64,000 bases of DNA, from the NCBI GenBank assembly GCA_009667805.1, contig CM019065.1, forward strand, positions 153,238,101 through 153,302,100. The letters are read 5' to 3'. A program made the translations under genes and the position numbers. The notes beneath the pieces were generated by a model that was not told the origin of the DNA, searched no databases, and saw only the letters and a list, made by a program, of their open reading frames with translations. Every line of letters starts with the position of its first letter. Position 1 is the first letter of the stretch. Shown here in pieces: positions 46,932 through 59,306 of this stretch. Source of the stretch: Leptobrachium leishanense. Its lineage: Eukaryota > Chordata > Amphibia > Anura > Megophryidae.

Positions 46932-47184
46932 GAAAGGAAAGTTTGATTTATGATTATTATTCTGTCCCATTACCTTTGGTTCCTTAACAAGTGGGAGGCA
47001 CATCTGCAAACTACTGTAAGTCCTGCACCGTTCACCTGAGTTGGATGTACATATCCTCAAATTAAAGCTGACAGTCTGCAGTTAAAGCACATTGTGTTTG
47101 TTTCATTCCAACTCCATTGTGGTGGTGTATAGAGCCAAAGATGTTAGAATTGTGTCGATGTCCCAATATTTCTGGACCTGACTG

Positions 47185-47213
47185 TGATATATATATATAT
47201 ATATATATGTCTG
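47185..47213. repeat. (AT)n microsatellite
   Basis: Simple AT run directly flanking the Tc1 right end. A shorter AT run flanks the left end, consistent with TA targeting. Confidence 0.8.
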
Positions 47214-47344
47214 TCTGCAGTATTTCTGCATATAGGGGCTTTCACCTGAACCAGGGCCTTGCCACTGCGCAAGCCTGGTGCGAGCGTGACAGGCCCGGTG
47301 GCTGGGTCCTTGACTATGTGCAGTGGCTGCCGGCGCTTTGACTA

Positions 47345-48680
47345 GGACTAGCCTAGTTCTAGTTTTTATTGTAATATTTCTTTTATTTTTAATACCCATT
47401 TATTATTTTTATCTTTACATTTTTTTTTACAATTTTTTTAAATACCTATTAGTATTTAAGAATTTTTTTTAAAAAAAACACTTTATTATTTAACAGACTT
47501 TTTTTAACCATTTGTAAACTTTAAATTATTTAAACAGACACATTTTTACTATTAGCCCTATTCCCTAGTGGACGTTAACATTGAGACGGTAAGCAGGATA
47601 ATGTGCTCTTGCAGATTTTTCCTTACCGTTTCCATGTTAGCTTCATATTCTGGGGAAGGTGCCATCTCTTTTTTATTAACGTAATCCGATTTTTATTTTG
47701 TGTTCATAAAGGTAAACAAAGCATTTAGCTGCATATACAAAGGTTGCAACGGTGCAGTTGGCAACAATGCAAGGTAGAATAAAGACAGGACAATATATCA
47801 TTTCAACAGACCGTGAAAAAAAGTTGGGGGGAAAAAAAAAGGGAGGGGGTGGAAACAGAAAATGCTATCTTTGCATCTTGTCCCGGAACGCAGTGCTAAA
47901 CTCTCTGATAGCGCATAGATTCCACAGGACTTAATGGAGCCTTGCGCTTCTGGGTCGTGAGATTCCACAGCGCCACAGAGAAATCGTGGAGGGAGAATAG
48001 GAACCATTGGTTCCCAGTCTCACACTGCTCCTGCCAAGAAGCAGCAGTGGACCGGGCCACCCTTTCCACCACGGGATGAGAGGTAAGTATGGGATTTAAT
48101 TGGGGAGGTTCACAGTGTGTAAAGTTATTTTGCATTTGCAGAATCATTTAAACACCAGCTTTTAGGAGTTTTTCAAATTGCCCCAGCATCTTAGAATAGC
48201 TCACTCGTTGAGACGCTACAAGTTAATTACATCTCATATGCTTAACATGGGGAGCGCAAAGTAAAGTAAGCTCGCGCAAGCGGAGAGACGCAAACTAATT
48301 TCACCCCAGTTTAGCGACAAGATCGGAATATCTATGCCAAATGTAATACTTACTTATGCTAGCGCAAACGCTTACATATCTATAGAATAGAGCCCTACGT
48401 TTTTCCTGATTTATACTCCTATTAAACACAATAATAAACTTTTTTTTTTTAAAAATTGAAGTCTAACAGTTCGGTTGAATGCGCTGATGCCAATTCAGCC
48501 GTTTCCGCTGACATCTGAAAACTGCTTTGATGACTCTAATTTCGATAAAATACAGTGAATATTAGTAAATAGTGAATTCACCGTATTTTCGGCAAAATGG
48601 AATCACTGAAAGGCGAAGAAACGCAAAGCAACAGAATTGCATGCAATTTTAATACTTTGTGAATAGACCCTACAGTAATG
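47345..48680. repeat. Dispersed non-coding repeat, family R1 copy 2, probably interrupted
   Basis: 47360-47560 is a T/A-rich stretch and 48480-48675 carries AATTCAGCCGTTTCCGCTGA...TGAATTCACCG...GGAATCACTGAAAGGCGAAG, both like 34800-35140. The intervening 47680-48200 is different sequence with A- and G-runs, possibly a retroposon insertion. No gene. Confidence 0.45.
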
Positions 48681-49799
48681 ATATATTTTGACTGAATGCA
48701 TAAGTGTGTGCCTATACGTGTGTCTGTATATGTATTGATAAGGGTGTTTGTATACACACACACATTTGAGCATTTGGTGTAAACCCTAATACAATAGGCG
48801 GCACATGCCTAAGATGCTGATGTGAAGCAAGTGTATAATAAATCATTGCAATGACAAAATAAATTCACAATTTTACTATTACCACTAGAAAACCCCTAAC
48901 CTTCAAAACATGCTCCTTGTCAAAAGTTGTAAAAGCTCTCTTTATCATAGCCGACTCCAATGTTATGGATTTAAGCAAAAGGAAATCCCCTGTGTTTTTC
49001 TTGGCAAGCTGCGTTTTAGTTCATTTCAGTAGGCCCACATAGATGACATTATTCTGGACTGGGGTGCATGGTAAAATGGAAACATGCCTACCTGAAGTTG
49101 TGCTCTGTGGTGCCACGATCACCAATCTCTCTCCTGACACATAGGAGCAACATCACATTCACGTGAAACAGATCTTTTAAAAGCTGGCTAAGCTTCTACT
49201 GAGTATCGCTCGTCAAGATGACTTTTTCTGTGTAGCGGCCACGATTTATGGGAAATATCCGTGCAACACAGTCAGGAATTAAAATCCTTCATTTGCATTG
49301 TTTTGCTCTTACATAGACAGGCATACATAGCTCATCCTTATGATGGGGATGATTTTCACAGATATTCTAAGCAGGGGTTTCACACTCCAGACCCCCAGAT
49401 GTTGATGGTCTAGAGTTGCCACCTTTTCATCAAGCCAATCCCGAACACTCTAGTGTTGGGCACGGGCGGCCATTTTTTTGTAGAGTATACATTATGGCAC
49501 ATGGTATGCATGGCATGTCAGGCTGGTATTATGGCACACTAATATTATGCATGGCACGCTGGTATTATGGCACAAATGGTATGCATCGCAGACTAGAATT
49601 TTATGGCACAAGACAATTGTATTTATATAGGAGAGGGGGGTTTACTATCAGATGCTGAAGAAATAGTAATACTTGAAAAAAGTTTGCAAAAAAGCAGGAG
49701 TGAGGGTGTCCGTTGGCACCCTCAGTAATGTAAAGTAATAATTGTGCAGCTGCAGCTGAGTATTGACTCCCTCGCACAGCATCCAACTGAGACGGTAAA
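48681..49799. other. Non-coding interval
   Basis: Contains a hAT-like fragment (49373-49440) and short GGTATTATGGCAC-type repeats near 49490-49610. Otherwise nothing recognised. Confidence 0.5.
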
Positions 49800-50317
49800 C
49801 AATTCACAGGAAGAAAAAATACAATACCAGCGCAGCTTGAATAGGGTCCACTAGTGACACCCTATTTAATTCCAGTGAGGACAGGAAAATACACAGGCGT
49901 TTCGGGGTCGCAGCCCCTTCCTCAGTGCGTACTGCCCTAACCCTTAACAGACAAAACCCTGTTCAAAATTATTCAACCCCCAATGCTGTAAAGGGTTTTA
50001 GGGAATTTAGTGTACATTTGTAATTGTATTCAGAATGAAATCCTACAAGGACTTTTTAAAGAACCACATGCAACTAAAATGACATCAATTGGTTTTGTAA
50101 TACAGTAGTAAATGTTTATTTTGTGAATTCTTCATTGACACAATTATTCAACCCCTTAAAGACTACCACTCTGAAGAACAGAGGTTCATTCAAGTGGTTT
50201 CAATCAGGTATTGAAAACACCTGTGGATGTCACAGAGCAGCAATAAAGCATAATAAGCACCAATTAGGCAGCTTTAAAATGACTGTGATACTCAGCTCCT
50301 TCTAGACATTTACTGGT

Positions 50318-51782
50318 GTGGTTACAAACATGGTGAAGTCAAGAGAATGGTCCAGGAAGACAAGAGAAGAGGGGATTACTCTTCACAGGAAGGGCAATGG
50401 CTATAAGAAGATTGCAAAGATGTTAAACATACCAAGAGAGACCATAGGAAACATCATTCGCGAATTCAAGGCAAAGGGCACTGTTGAAACGCTACCTGGT
50501 CGTGGCAGAAAGAAGATGCTGACTTCGACTGCTGTGCGCTACCTGAAGCGTAGAGTGGAGAAAAGTCCCCGTGTGACTGCTGAGGAACTGAGAAAAGATT
50601 TGTCAGATGTGGGTACTGAAGTCTCAGCTCAGACAATACGGCGCACACTGCGTAATGAAGGCCTCCATGCCAGAACTCCCAGGCGCACCCCCTTGCTGTC
50701 TCCAAAGAATAAGAAGAGTCGACTGCAGTATGCCAAAAGTCATGTGGACAAACCACAGAAGTTTTGGGATAGTGTTCTGTGGACTGATGAAACAAAATTA
50801 GAACTGTTTGGGCCCGTGGATCAACGCTATGTTTGGAGGAGGAAGAACAAGGCCTATGAAGAAAAGAACACCTTGCCTACTGTGAAGCATGGCGCGTAGT
50901 CAATCATGCTTTGGGGCTGTTTTGCTTCTGCAGGTACAGGGAAGCTTCAGCGTGTGCAAGGTACCATGAATTCTCTTCAGTACCAGGAGATATTGGATGA
51001 CAATGTGGTGAAGTCCGTCACAAACCTGAGGCTTGGGAGACGTTGGACCTTTCAACAGGACAATGATCCCAAGCATACCTCCAAGTCCACTAGAGCATGG
51101 TTGCAGATTAAAGGCTGGAACATTTTGGAGTGGCCATCGCAGTCACCTAACTTAAATCCGATTGAGAACCTCTGGTAGGACTTAAAGAAAGCAGTTGCAG
51201 TGCGCAAGCCTAAGAATGTGACTGAACTGGAGGCTTTTGCCCATGACGAATGGGCGAAGATACCCGTAGATCGCTGCAAGACCCTTGTGTCAAGCTATGC
51301 TTCACATTTAAAAGCTGTTATAACTGTAAGGCTAGGGACAGATGAGCGCATTTTCTGCAGCCACCGTCAAAATGTACGTCGATGCGTGCGCACGCATTTT
51401 TTCACGGAATACGCTTAAGTGTCAGACGATGCGCAATTCTGGACGTATTTCATGACGATGGGGTGAAAAGAAGTCTAGGGAAATCCGGCTGTTTGAACGT
51501 TATGTTGGCCGCACACTAGCAGCGTCTGACATCTCCTAATCACGCACACACGCTGCTATGCGGCCGCAGCGCACTTTGTACGTCAGTAGCAGCGGTTTCA
51601 CGTTCTGATAAAAATGCGTTCATTTGCTGGTTGCGTGGTGTCGGCGCACTTTCGTACGCACGTACTGCGTATATTGGCCGTCATTGGCCGTTATGTGCTG
51701 CTACTGCCGCCGTGATTTAGTGCGCCTGCACGCGCGTTCCGACTGCCCCACTCTGACCCTAGCCTAAAAGGATGTTGTACTA
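50318..51782 (+). pseudogene. Tc1 transposase copy 2, stops and insertion
   Basis: Same protein as at 22244-23278. It is open from ATG 50318 to 50897, where the GGGS-type turn before IMLWG is altered and ends in TAG. It resumes ([24 protein letters not shown]) and ends again at a TAG replacing the second Trp codon after NPIENLW (51176-51178). The C-terminus is split by a 435-bp MITE at 51330. All DDE residues are still present. Inactive. Confidence 0.92.
51330..51764. mobile_element. PIF/Harbinger-type MITE, TSD TAA
   Basis: Ends GGCTAGGGACAGATG and CACTCTGACCCTAGCC are inverted. TAA at 51327-51329 and 51765-51767 is the duplicated 3-bp target, as in Harbinger (TWA). GC- and CG-rich interior with GCGTGCGCACGC-type palindromes; no gene. 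The other two Tc1 copies show the empty site. Confidence 0.85.
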
Positions 51783-53035
51783 AGTACTAAGATTGAATGT
51801 CACTTGGGGGTTGAATAAAACTGATAATGATGTGAGCACAGAAAAGACATTTGTAAATTTTCATTATAAATGTTATGTTATATTTGTCTGATCTACACGT
51901 GCCTCTTTGATTTAATTGTAAGCAAGATGACTGAATGATCAAAATCAATGTCAAACTGGCCAAAACACTCAATTTCAGTGGGGGTTGAATAATTTTGAAC
52001 ACAACTGTATATATGCAAACGCATAACAGGTAGGACAGCCAGACCTCCCCTCAGCAGGTGAAGTGAATCTCCACAGATAATTAAATAAAGTGGTTCAGCG
52101 GCATTCTTACCAGCTTTCCATATGTATAGGCATTAAGACCGGCGATAGCGGGCGCCATTGCGCATGCGCAAAGCAACCAGATTGACGCGCAGGACCAGAA
52201 GAGACTGCGGTGGGCTGGCAGGAAGTTACTAAGAACAGGAGGAAGAGATGGCCACAAATCGGCCATGTTTGTAGTTTTTTTAAGATGATCACGCTCCAAC
52301 CTTCCATCCTGGTCATACTGATAACGCTGACAGGGTCACAAAGGCTAGACATAGCCAGGTCTGGAAAATACAAAAATAAGCCACACAGGTATACAACAAC
52401 CTAAATTTTTCACATTGGTTTAGGTTATATGCTACTTTATATCTTTATATGCTATTTTTCACATTGGTTTAGGTTGTTGTATATCTGTGTGGCTTATTTT
52501 TGTATTTTCCAGACCTGGCTATGTCTAGCCTTTGTGACCCTGTCAGCGTTATCAGTATGACCAGGATGGAAGGTTGGAGTGTGATCATCTTAAAAAAACT
52601 ACAAACATGGCCGATTTGTGGCCATCTCTTCCTCCTGTTCTTAGTAACTTCCTGCCAGCCCACCGCAGGCTCTTCTGGTCCTGCGCGTCAATCTGGATGC
52701 TTTGCGCATGCGCAATGGCGCCCGCTATCGCCGGTCTTAATGCCTATACATATGGAAAGCTGGTAAGAATGCCGCTGAACCACTTTTCTTTAATTATCTG
52801 TGGAGATTCACTTCACCTGCTGAGGGGAGGTCTCGCTGTCCTACCTGTTATGTGTTTGTATATATATATGGGTTTTGTCTGTTAAGGGTTCGGGCACTAC
52901 GCACTGAGGAAGGGGCTGCGACCCCGAAACGTTTGTGTATTTTCCTGTCCTCACTGGAATTAAATTGGGTGTCACTAGTGGACCCTATTCAAGCAGCGCT
53001 GGTATTGTATTATTTTTTCTTCCTGGGTTTACTAT

Positions 53036-53652
53036 CAATTGGTTTTCATTTTTAATACTTGCTGATGGAGTGGCGCATGAGGAATGGAAGGATGATGCAG
53101 CTGGGCTGATAGAGTCGGAATGGAGACCACTTGATACATCGGGAGGACTCTGGACGGAGCGGGATGCCGCACGCCACGCGCAAACACGTGTACTCCATCA
53201 CATGAGCTGTTGCACCTGCGCCTTGTGATGACAGAGGCTTATGGGAGGAGTCGGGGAGGAAGAAACGTCACCGGCGGACCCACCAAACCACTCCCACACT
53301 GCCAGTGATTGACAGAGTGGGCGGTGCAGACCTGCATTTCTTGGAAAAGAGAAAAACTTGATGGAGGAGAGGGCCGTGGCAACGCATGATATGTAAGTAT
53401 GGGGCGGAGACTTTGTGCCGTCACCTTGGAGTCATGTATCCGGGTGGCAGAGGGTGTTAAACCCGTACACATGACTCCAAAACCGGACAGTACGGGTCAA
53501 AACCAGACAGATAGGAACCCTATGATGGCCCCCATTTCCCAGAATTCTATGAATTCAAAAGAGGGCCAAAGAATCTGGGGGACCGAGTTTGAGATCCCTG
53601 TTTTAAAGTAATATATGTAATTTTGATCACAGAAAGCATGTCATACATAACC
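53036..53652. other. Non-coding interval
   Basis: Holds a hAT-like fragment (53490-53607, minus) and a small hairpin GGAGTCATGTATCCGGG...CCCGTACACATGACTCC (~53429-53478). No gene. Confidence 0.5.
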
Positions 53653-54080
53653 AGGCCCGGACTGACCATCAGGCGTTTGCCCGTTCAGCCTCTCACTCAG
53701 CAGGCGTTAATTGTACTCTCCCAGCCAAGCTGCCTGGGGAACACAAGACGTGTTCCCTAGGCTGCAGCCTTGGTCCAGTTGGTATTGATGGTGGGTGTCC
53801 GTCAGGCATGCCCAATGACAAAATCAGAGGGAGACGGCCCTACAGCTGGCACCCGCTGATTATCACATTGTGTGCCGCATGACGTCTGGCGACAAATGTC
53901 AAGTGGCGCACCCTTTGACATAATCAGCAGAGGCCGACTGGAGGGCCGGCTCTCACCGATTATGTCATAGGACGCACTCACTTTCCGGCATCCTGGAATC
54001 CCCAAGCCTCCAGAGGTCAGACAGGCCGCGGCCCGAAGGGGGAAAAGATGGCGCGGACCAGGGGTCCACCTTTCAGGTAA
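53653..54080. repeat. Candidate hAT-like repeat
   Basis: Begins CAGGCCCGGACTGACCATCA, resembling known CAGGGCCGGACTGGCC hAT termini. It has G+C-rich inverted blocks (CACCGATTATGTCA / TGACATAATC). The opposite terminus and TSD were not found. Confidence 0.35.
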
Positions 54081-54303
54081 CTGACTGACTTCAGCGGCCC
54101 CCCAAAAAAAAGTGTGGCCCCCATGAAATAAGCTTAATTTGCCTCCCCTCCCAAAAAATAAATAAATTATTATTTCGCTGAAAAGAAATCACAAAAAAAA
54201 TCCAAATTTGTTTAAAAAAAATTCTAAAAAATAGAGACTTTTTGCTGCAAATGAAAAGAATAAACGGATGAATAAATAGTTAAGAAAAAGGTAGAATATT
54301 TTG

Positions 54304-54897
54304 CATTGAAACCTATGGGATTTGTCTGATTAAACCTGCCGAATGAAACCACTGAAAATCAGGGTATTTCACTGACATTTCCCTGCTGTTCGGCGTTCTC
54401 TCAATAGATTAACCATTACTTCGCTATGGGGAGTACACTGCCGCCGAACCACACCATATTTCGCTGGTAATTTGCCAATATTTGGCAAATTGACATCTTT
54501 TTGAATAGCTGAATGGCCACAAAATTGCACCGTACGGGGAAATTCACTGTTTGGTGTAATTTCGTGGCCAATTCGGTGCATTTTGAATAACCCCTATAGA
54601 GCACCGAATGGTGCTCCATTGTATGGTGCAATTTCGTTGTCGTTCGGCTATTCAGAGGGCTGTAAATTCTCCAAATACTGGCGAACTGTCAGTGAAACAC
54701 TGTAGTTCGCCCCAGATCACCGCAAGTCGGTGACCATTGGCGGTAGTGAAATTGTCCCATAGAGAAGTTATGGTAAATCTATTCAGAGACGCTGTACTGT
54801 ACTGAAGCGTTGGCGAGATTCCCATCCCCCCCCCCACTGAATTTTCGGTGCTTCAGTTCGAAAGGTTTAAAACAGGTGAATCCCATGGGATTCAATG
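54304..54897. mobile_element. MITE with ~60-bp terminal inverted repeats, family R1 copy 3
   Basis: Left CATTGAAACCTATGGGATTT...ACCACTGAAAATCAG is mirrored by right CTGAATTTTCGG...TCCCATGGGATTCAATG. The interior includes AAATTGTCCCATAGAGAAGT and several CGAATGG/CCGAACC palindromic pieces. It shares segments with 34500-35160 and 47345-48680. An AT-rich stretch follows to ~55165. Confidence 0.7.
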
Positions 54898-57800
54898 TAT
54901 AAAAAAATATTATCATTCTTATTTAACCGTTTATTCTTTCCAGTTCTAGCAAAAATCCTTTTTATAATTTTTTTTTGGTATTTTTCTGGATTTTTGTTTA
55001 TTGGCAAAATTTTTGATTCCCTTTTGTTTTTTTAATGGGTTTTTTTTTTGTTCTGTAACAGACCATTTTATATTTTTTTAATAGGACCTTTATTATTTTC
55101 ATGCATTTTTATTGTTTTTAAAAGCCTTTTAAAGAATAGTATTTTTATTTATTTATTTTTTTACCCCCGTTCGGCAGCGGATTGGCTTTTTTTGGAGGCG
55201 TGCGGTGGTCGGCAGAGGGCTGCTCACTCCAAAATGCCCAGACCTATTTTTTGTCCCAGTCCGGGCGCTGTACATAACTGAAAGAAGAGTTCAATCACCC
55301 TCTCCTGCCAGCAGGTAGGAAACAAAGCATCCTTCCTTGCGATAGGATATAGAGAAGAAACCCTTTTCTTCCAGATATTGGTGTCAATGCTAGTACTCCT
55401 GGCAGTGTCCCTGCACCCAAAAATAATGCTAAATACATTCTTCTTTCAATCTCAAAGACACGGTTACTCAAATCTTGCAATATAATGTACTGGCCAAATC
55501 TCTGCTACCATATAGATTTTTCTTTAGCCGTTTATCCCATTTCCTGATCCAACAATAGCCATGTTTATGCAACATCCAAAGTATACTAATCGCACTGTCC
55601 CCTTTCTACCTTCATTCAATATTGGGCTCATCTTTATTGCATTTGGTTTCTTTTCCCTTCGCCCTCCTATTCATTAATTTTGCTCATTTGATTCCGTAGT
55701 TATTTTTTTGGGGTAGAGGGATACAAAGGGATAACGATTCCCCTTTAACCTTGTAAGCTTCATAAAGAAGAATATCACCATATCGCTTTAATTCCATGAG
55801 CAACCGTGGTGTTATTTCTTAACCCTATGAAACTCAAAGGAATAGGAGCTTCTGTATTCACGCTCCCCACTTTCTCTAATCCTTTCTGATTATTTTCCAT
55901 GTCTTGTCCTTTAGAATTCTTCGATCTCTAATATTGTATCCACTTTTGCCCCCTCTCCGTGTTTCCTCGCTTTTTTCCCATGCTCTCCGCCTTGCTGTCA
56001 GACAGTGGTTGATGCCAGTCTTTCTGTCAAGGTTTGGCTCTGATTGACAGAGTTGGGCTCCCGGTGGATCTCATTAGTGTGATCCAATGCCCCCCCACCT
56101 TGTGCCCCGGCTCCTCCCCAGTCTCCGGCACAAGGTCATTAGAATAATATTTTGGCCCCACCACAAAGGCTGGAATTAATTCACATTGCAGCTACAGATG
56201 TTACATGCGCTAATGATGTGTCACTGCGGGGGGTCATCGCCTTCAGGTGACCGGTCATAATGCGCAATCTCTGCGTCCTTCCCTCCATGCTACTCCTGTA
56301 TTTTGTCTCACGTGTGTTAACCCATTCATTCCAGAGTGAGTAATACAGAAAACCCAACACACAAATGACAGACAAAATAGGAAAAAATAAAAATTGTGTT
56401 GCTCTGTAAAGGGAATACTGTGAAGAACTGAAAACATAGTAAAATATATATTTTCAAAAAAGTCACCTGTAAAAAAAAGGGCCAAAGACTAGGATTGTGC
56501 TTTTTCCAAGGTGGTGTGTAGGTACCTCGTAATGAGATAATTGAAAGGAGATCTCAGGTGTTATGTACACATTAGAAATGTAGTAAAACGTGGGATGTCC
56601 TGCAGAGCTTTGAGGGAGGATAGTGTAATGTATTTCAATCCATGGTATTGGCTCTGACCAGAGAGTTTCCAGATCCTCCATGTTTCCTGGACACCTATAA
56701 GTTTATTCATGATGGGTAATGCATGAAAAATGCAACTCTGCAATATGTAGACAAAAAAGGAATCCCAGATGAGCTACCATTAGTAGACAACGGATTTCCC
56801 GCTAGAAGCATTTGGTCTATACAGGATGCAGGGCAACCTCTTCCCTGTGCTCGCCGTCTGCATGAAATAGTAATAGGTGTCCAAGAAAATATGCCTGGGC
56901 TGGCAACCCTAATCTCAAACTCTGGTTCCCCAGATGTTGCTGAAACCCAACTCCCATGATTCTCTGGCCATCTACTGCATTCAAAGATTGCAGGTCTGGT
57001 CTATAACATATTCCCAGATACTGCATTGATGGGTAAAGGGAGATCTGCAGAGTCAGACCCTTTGACACTCGGAGGCCAAGTGAGGTCTTCTCAGCCCATA
57101 ACAAAATAGGTGCTACACTTTGGGGGTGATTTGGGGTTAAACAATCATCTATAGGCTTACAACACAGAAGGAGCAAAATGACACTCTGTATGTTTGACCT
57201 CGGAGGGATTAATAAACTCTTTAAAAGGCATCCAGTGAGAGCTAGAGGATAATTCTGCTCAGCATGTTTCGCGGTCACAGTGACCTGGGGACCGGCACCA
57301 AGCTTATCTGACACGCACAAGGATTCTGTGCCAGTCTCTAGCCAAATATCCTTCTTTTTCTAGCACTGTTTTCACAAACCCCACTAATTACTAGGGCCAG
57401 GAACACCCCAAGGACAGAGTCAAATATCTGCAAGGGAAACCTTGAGAGAGAAAGAACACAAGAGGACAAGTAGCCGGAAGAGAAAGAGGGAGGGCTTGAC
57501 AGGGACAAAAAGACAAAAAAACAAAACAACATACACTCAGAGAGAAGGAATATGGAAAAAGGAGTGTGAGCATAAGAAAGCAAAATAGAAAAGCTATAGC
57601 GGGAGTGAAAAGTAATAAAGTGAGGTACAAAGATAGAGAGATAAAATAACAATGTGATACAATTCTGGGAACCAGAAGTATAATGTGAGAAATGGTATGG
57701 GAAAGCAAAGTTAAGATGTGACAGCACATGAGGAAATTAGAGTTAAAATACAGGTTTGTTTCCTGTTCCAAGTCAGGAGAATTTGTCTTACTTGCACATC

Positions 57801-59300
57801 ATGGTAAGCAAGCACCATTCTAATATAATTATATTGAGGATAGGTGGAAGCTGTAATTAGTCTGCAGGTAATCTCTGCCCCAGGATGTAGCCAGCGTTGT
57901 TCTATAGCTTCCTTGTAATGTGATCAAACTATCAATTCACAATGAAGAGTGCGTTTTTGTCTGATAATGGAAATACATACTGTAGGAGAAGGATAATGTT
58001 ATTAAACGTGTACAGTAATTTCAATTAAAGTGAATATGAGTAGTGATACCTCATGGCGGGATTATTAACCCCCCCATTCCACTGAAATGTCCCCTCCAGT
58101 TGAGACAGAACTTCAAAGTGAAGGGGTCATCACGTCCCTATGGGACGTTAAGCAGTGCCAACAGGACAGACTTCTGGAACAAGGGTCCAAAAACTCCAAC
58201 ACATCGATAGATTAGCTCGTTCAACCAGCTAACTGATACTGCCTCACATTGCTCTTGCATTGAGAGGCATTTGAATGGCTGCGTGGAACAGGTTGCCACC
58301 TTGTGGACACAGAAAAGAGAAGTGTGATGGATTAAGTCGGGAGTAAAAAGTCATATTTGAAGTGAAATTTTAATTTTATTGTATTTAAACTGAAAATTTG
58401 AATTTGAACCCCAGTATCATTTTTTTAAGTTCAACTTTGTGTCAATTTTCTGTCACAAGAATGATGTGCTCTGCAACTTAATCATCACTTTGTTGTAATC
58501 AAAGTCCACAAGGTGGTGACTTTGCCATAGGATATCCTTGCACCCTGCCTATATAGCAGAATTTTGTAATAATATTCACAGTACACCACCACAGACTAAC
58601 TCTTTTTTCTGTATACCGGTCTTATTGACCTTGCCAAGCAAGATGTTGGTTCAACAAAATCCAACTCTCTTTAATGAACAGGTTGCACAGATTGAAGGTA
58701 ATCTTTTTATATGTCAGTATGTGGACGAGCTGGCATTCCTTACATTCTGCATCTTCAGAAGTGTCTGAGTTCGTCATTTTGTTTTGTGTTAGTGTGCAGG
58801 ACAATCAGCATTGCATGTTTTTTGTGTTAGCAGATGTAGATTGGCCGGAAGAGTCTCTTTTGTATGTGCAGATGTTAGATTGTAGTCGTCAGGCACGTCC
58901 TCTATCACTCAGATAATGGGCCCTGCACATTTCACGTCATCAAGACGCAGGAAACAGCAACCAAAACCAAATTATCATATCCCAATGCCTCGGTCATCAA
59001 CATCAAAAAAGTAGCCAAAGAGGCAGATATCTAATTTAGACGAATGGATGGAGTAGATTATAGTGACCATAAGTATAAAGGAACAGTATTACATACCATG
59101 GCATGAACTGAGGGCCAGGTGTTCAGATCCCCTCTCTGGTTCCTTCATTCGGACACATGAAGGCACAGATTATTTTCTAGACATTCGTTTATAGATCAAG
59201 GGATATATAGGCATTAATTTCTATTTTGTACCGAAATATATAACGGGTATAGCAGTACGTGGTGATACCTTTTTAACACAGCCTAATATTTATATATATA
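54898..59300. other. Gene-free interval
   Basis: Apart from one hAT-like fragment (56903-56975) I recognise no gene, RNA or transposon structure. The longest frames (57338-57771 minus) encode hydrophobic low-complexity products without a recognisable domain. Confidence 0.5.
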
Positions 59301-59306
59301 TGTTGT

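Larger units (their letters stand above)
36969..47184 (+). mobile_element. Tc1/mariner element, family A, split by Gypsy
   Basis: Long (~220 bp) terminal inverted repeats run 36969-37190 and 46963-47184, starting CAGTCAGGTCCAGAAATATT. TA precedes the left end; TG follows the right end, probably a mutated TA. Without the 8.6-kb Gypsy insertion and one CAAC the element would be ~1.64 kb, the normal Tc1 size. AT repeats surround it. Confidence 0.95.
49961..52007 (+). mobile_element. Tc1/mariner family B copy 2, 5' end missing 10 bp
   Basis: The right end GAACACAACTG with following TA is intact. The left end begins at GTTCAAAATTATTC, so the first ten bases of the terminus are lost. The other palindrome arm shows the uninterrupted target (a TATATATA run). 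Contains a Harbinger-like MITE at 51330-51764. Confidence 0.9.
49800..53035. repeat. Large palindrome, left arm carrying a Tc1 insertion
   Basis: The right arm (~52461-53035) is the near-exact complement of 52407-52008 followed by 49960-49800. The part 52008-52407 matches through blocks such as GCGCATGCGCAA and a 3' CACACAGGTATACAACAACC; the outer part shares CTGAGGAAGGGGCTGCGACC and CACTAGTG. The centre (~52408-52460) has a small direct repeat of TTTTCACATTGGTTTAGGTT. Tc1 copy 2 (49961-52007) accounts for the extra length of the left arm. Arms without Tc1 are ~560-580 bp. It resembles a foldback element or an inverted duplication. Confidence 0.85.

Noticed and set aside
47110..47345. Coding frame across the Tc1 right end and (AT)n
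   Set aside because: It translates a terminal inverted repeat and a microsatellite.
52081..52885. Mirror pairs of 64-103 codon frames around 52.4 kb
   Set aside because: Identical because of the palindrome; no recognisable protein, and they end at arm features.
57338..57771. Minus frames of 126-129 codons with hydrophobic segments (possible membrane protein)
   Set aside because: The composition comes from a purine-rich plus strand; two overlapping frames look equally hydrophobic and there is no conserved motif or transcription signal.
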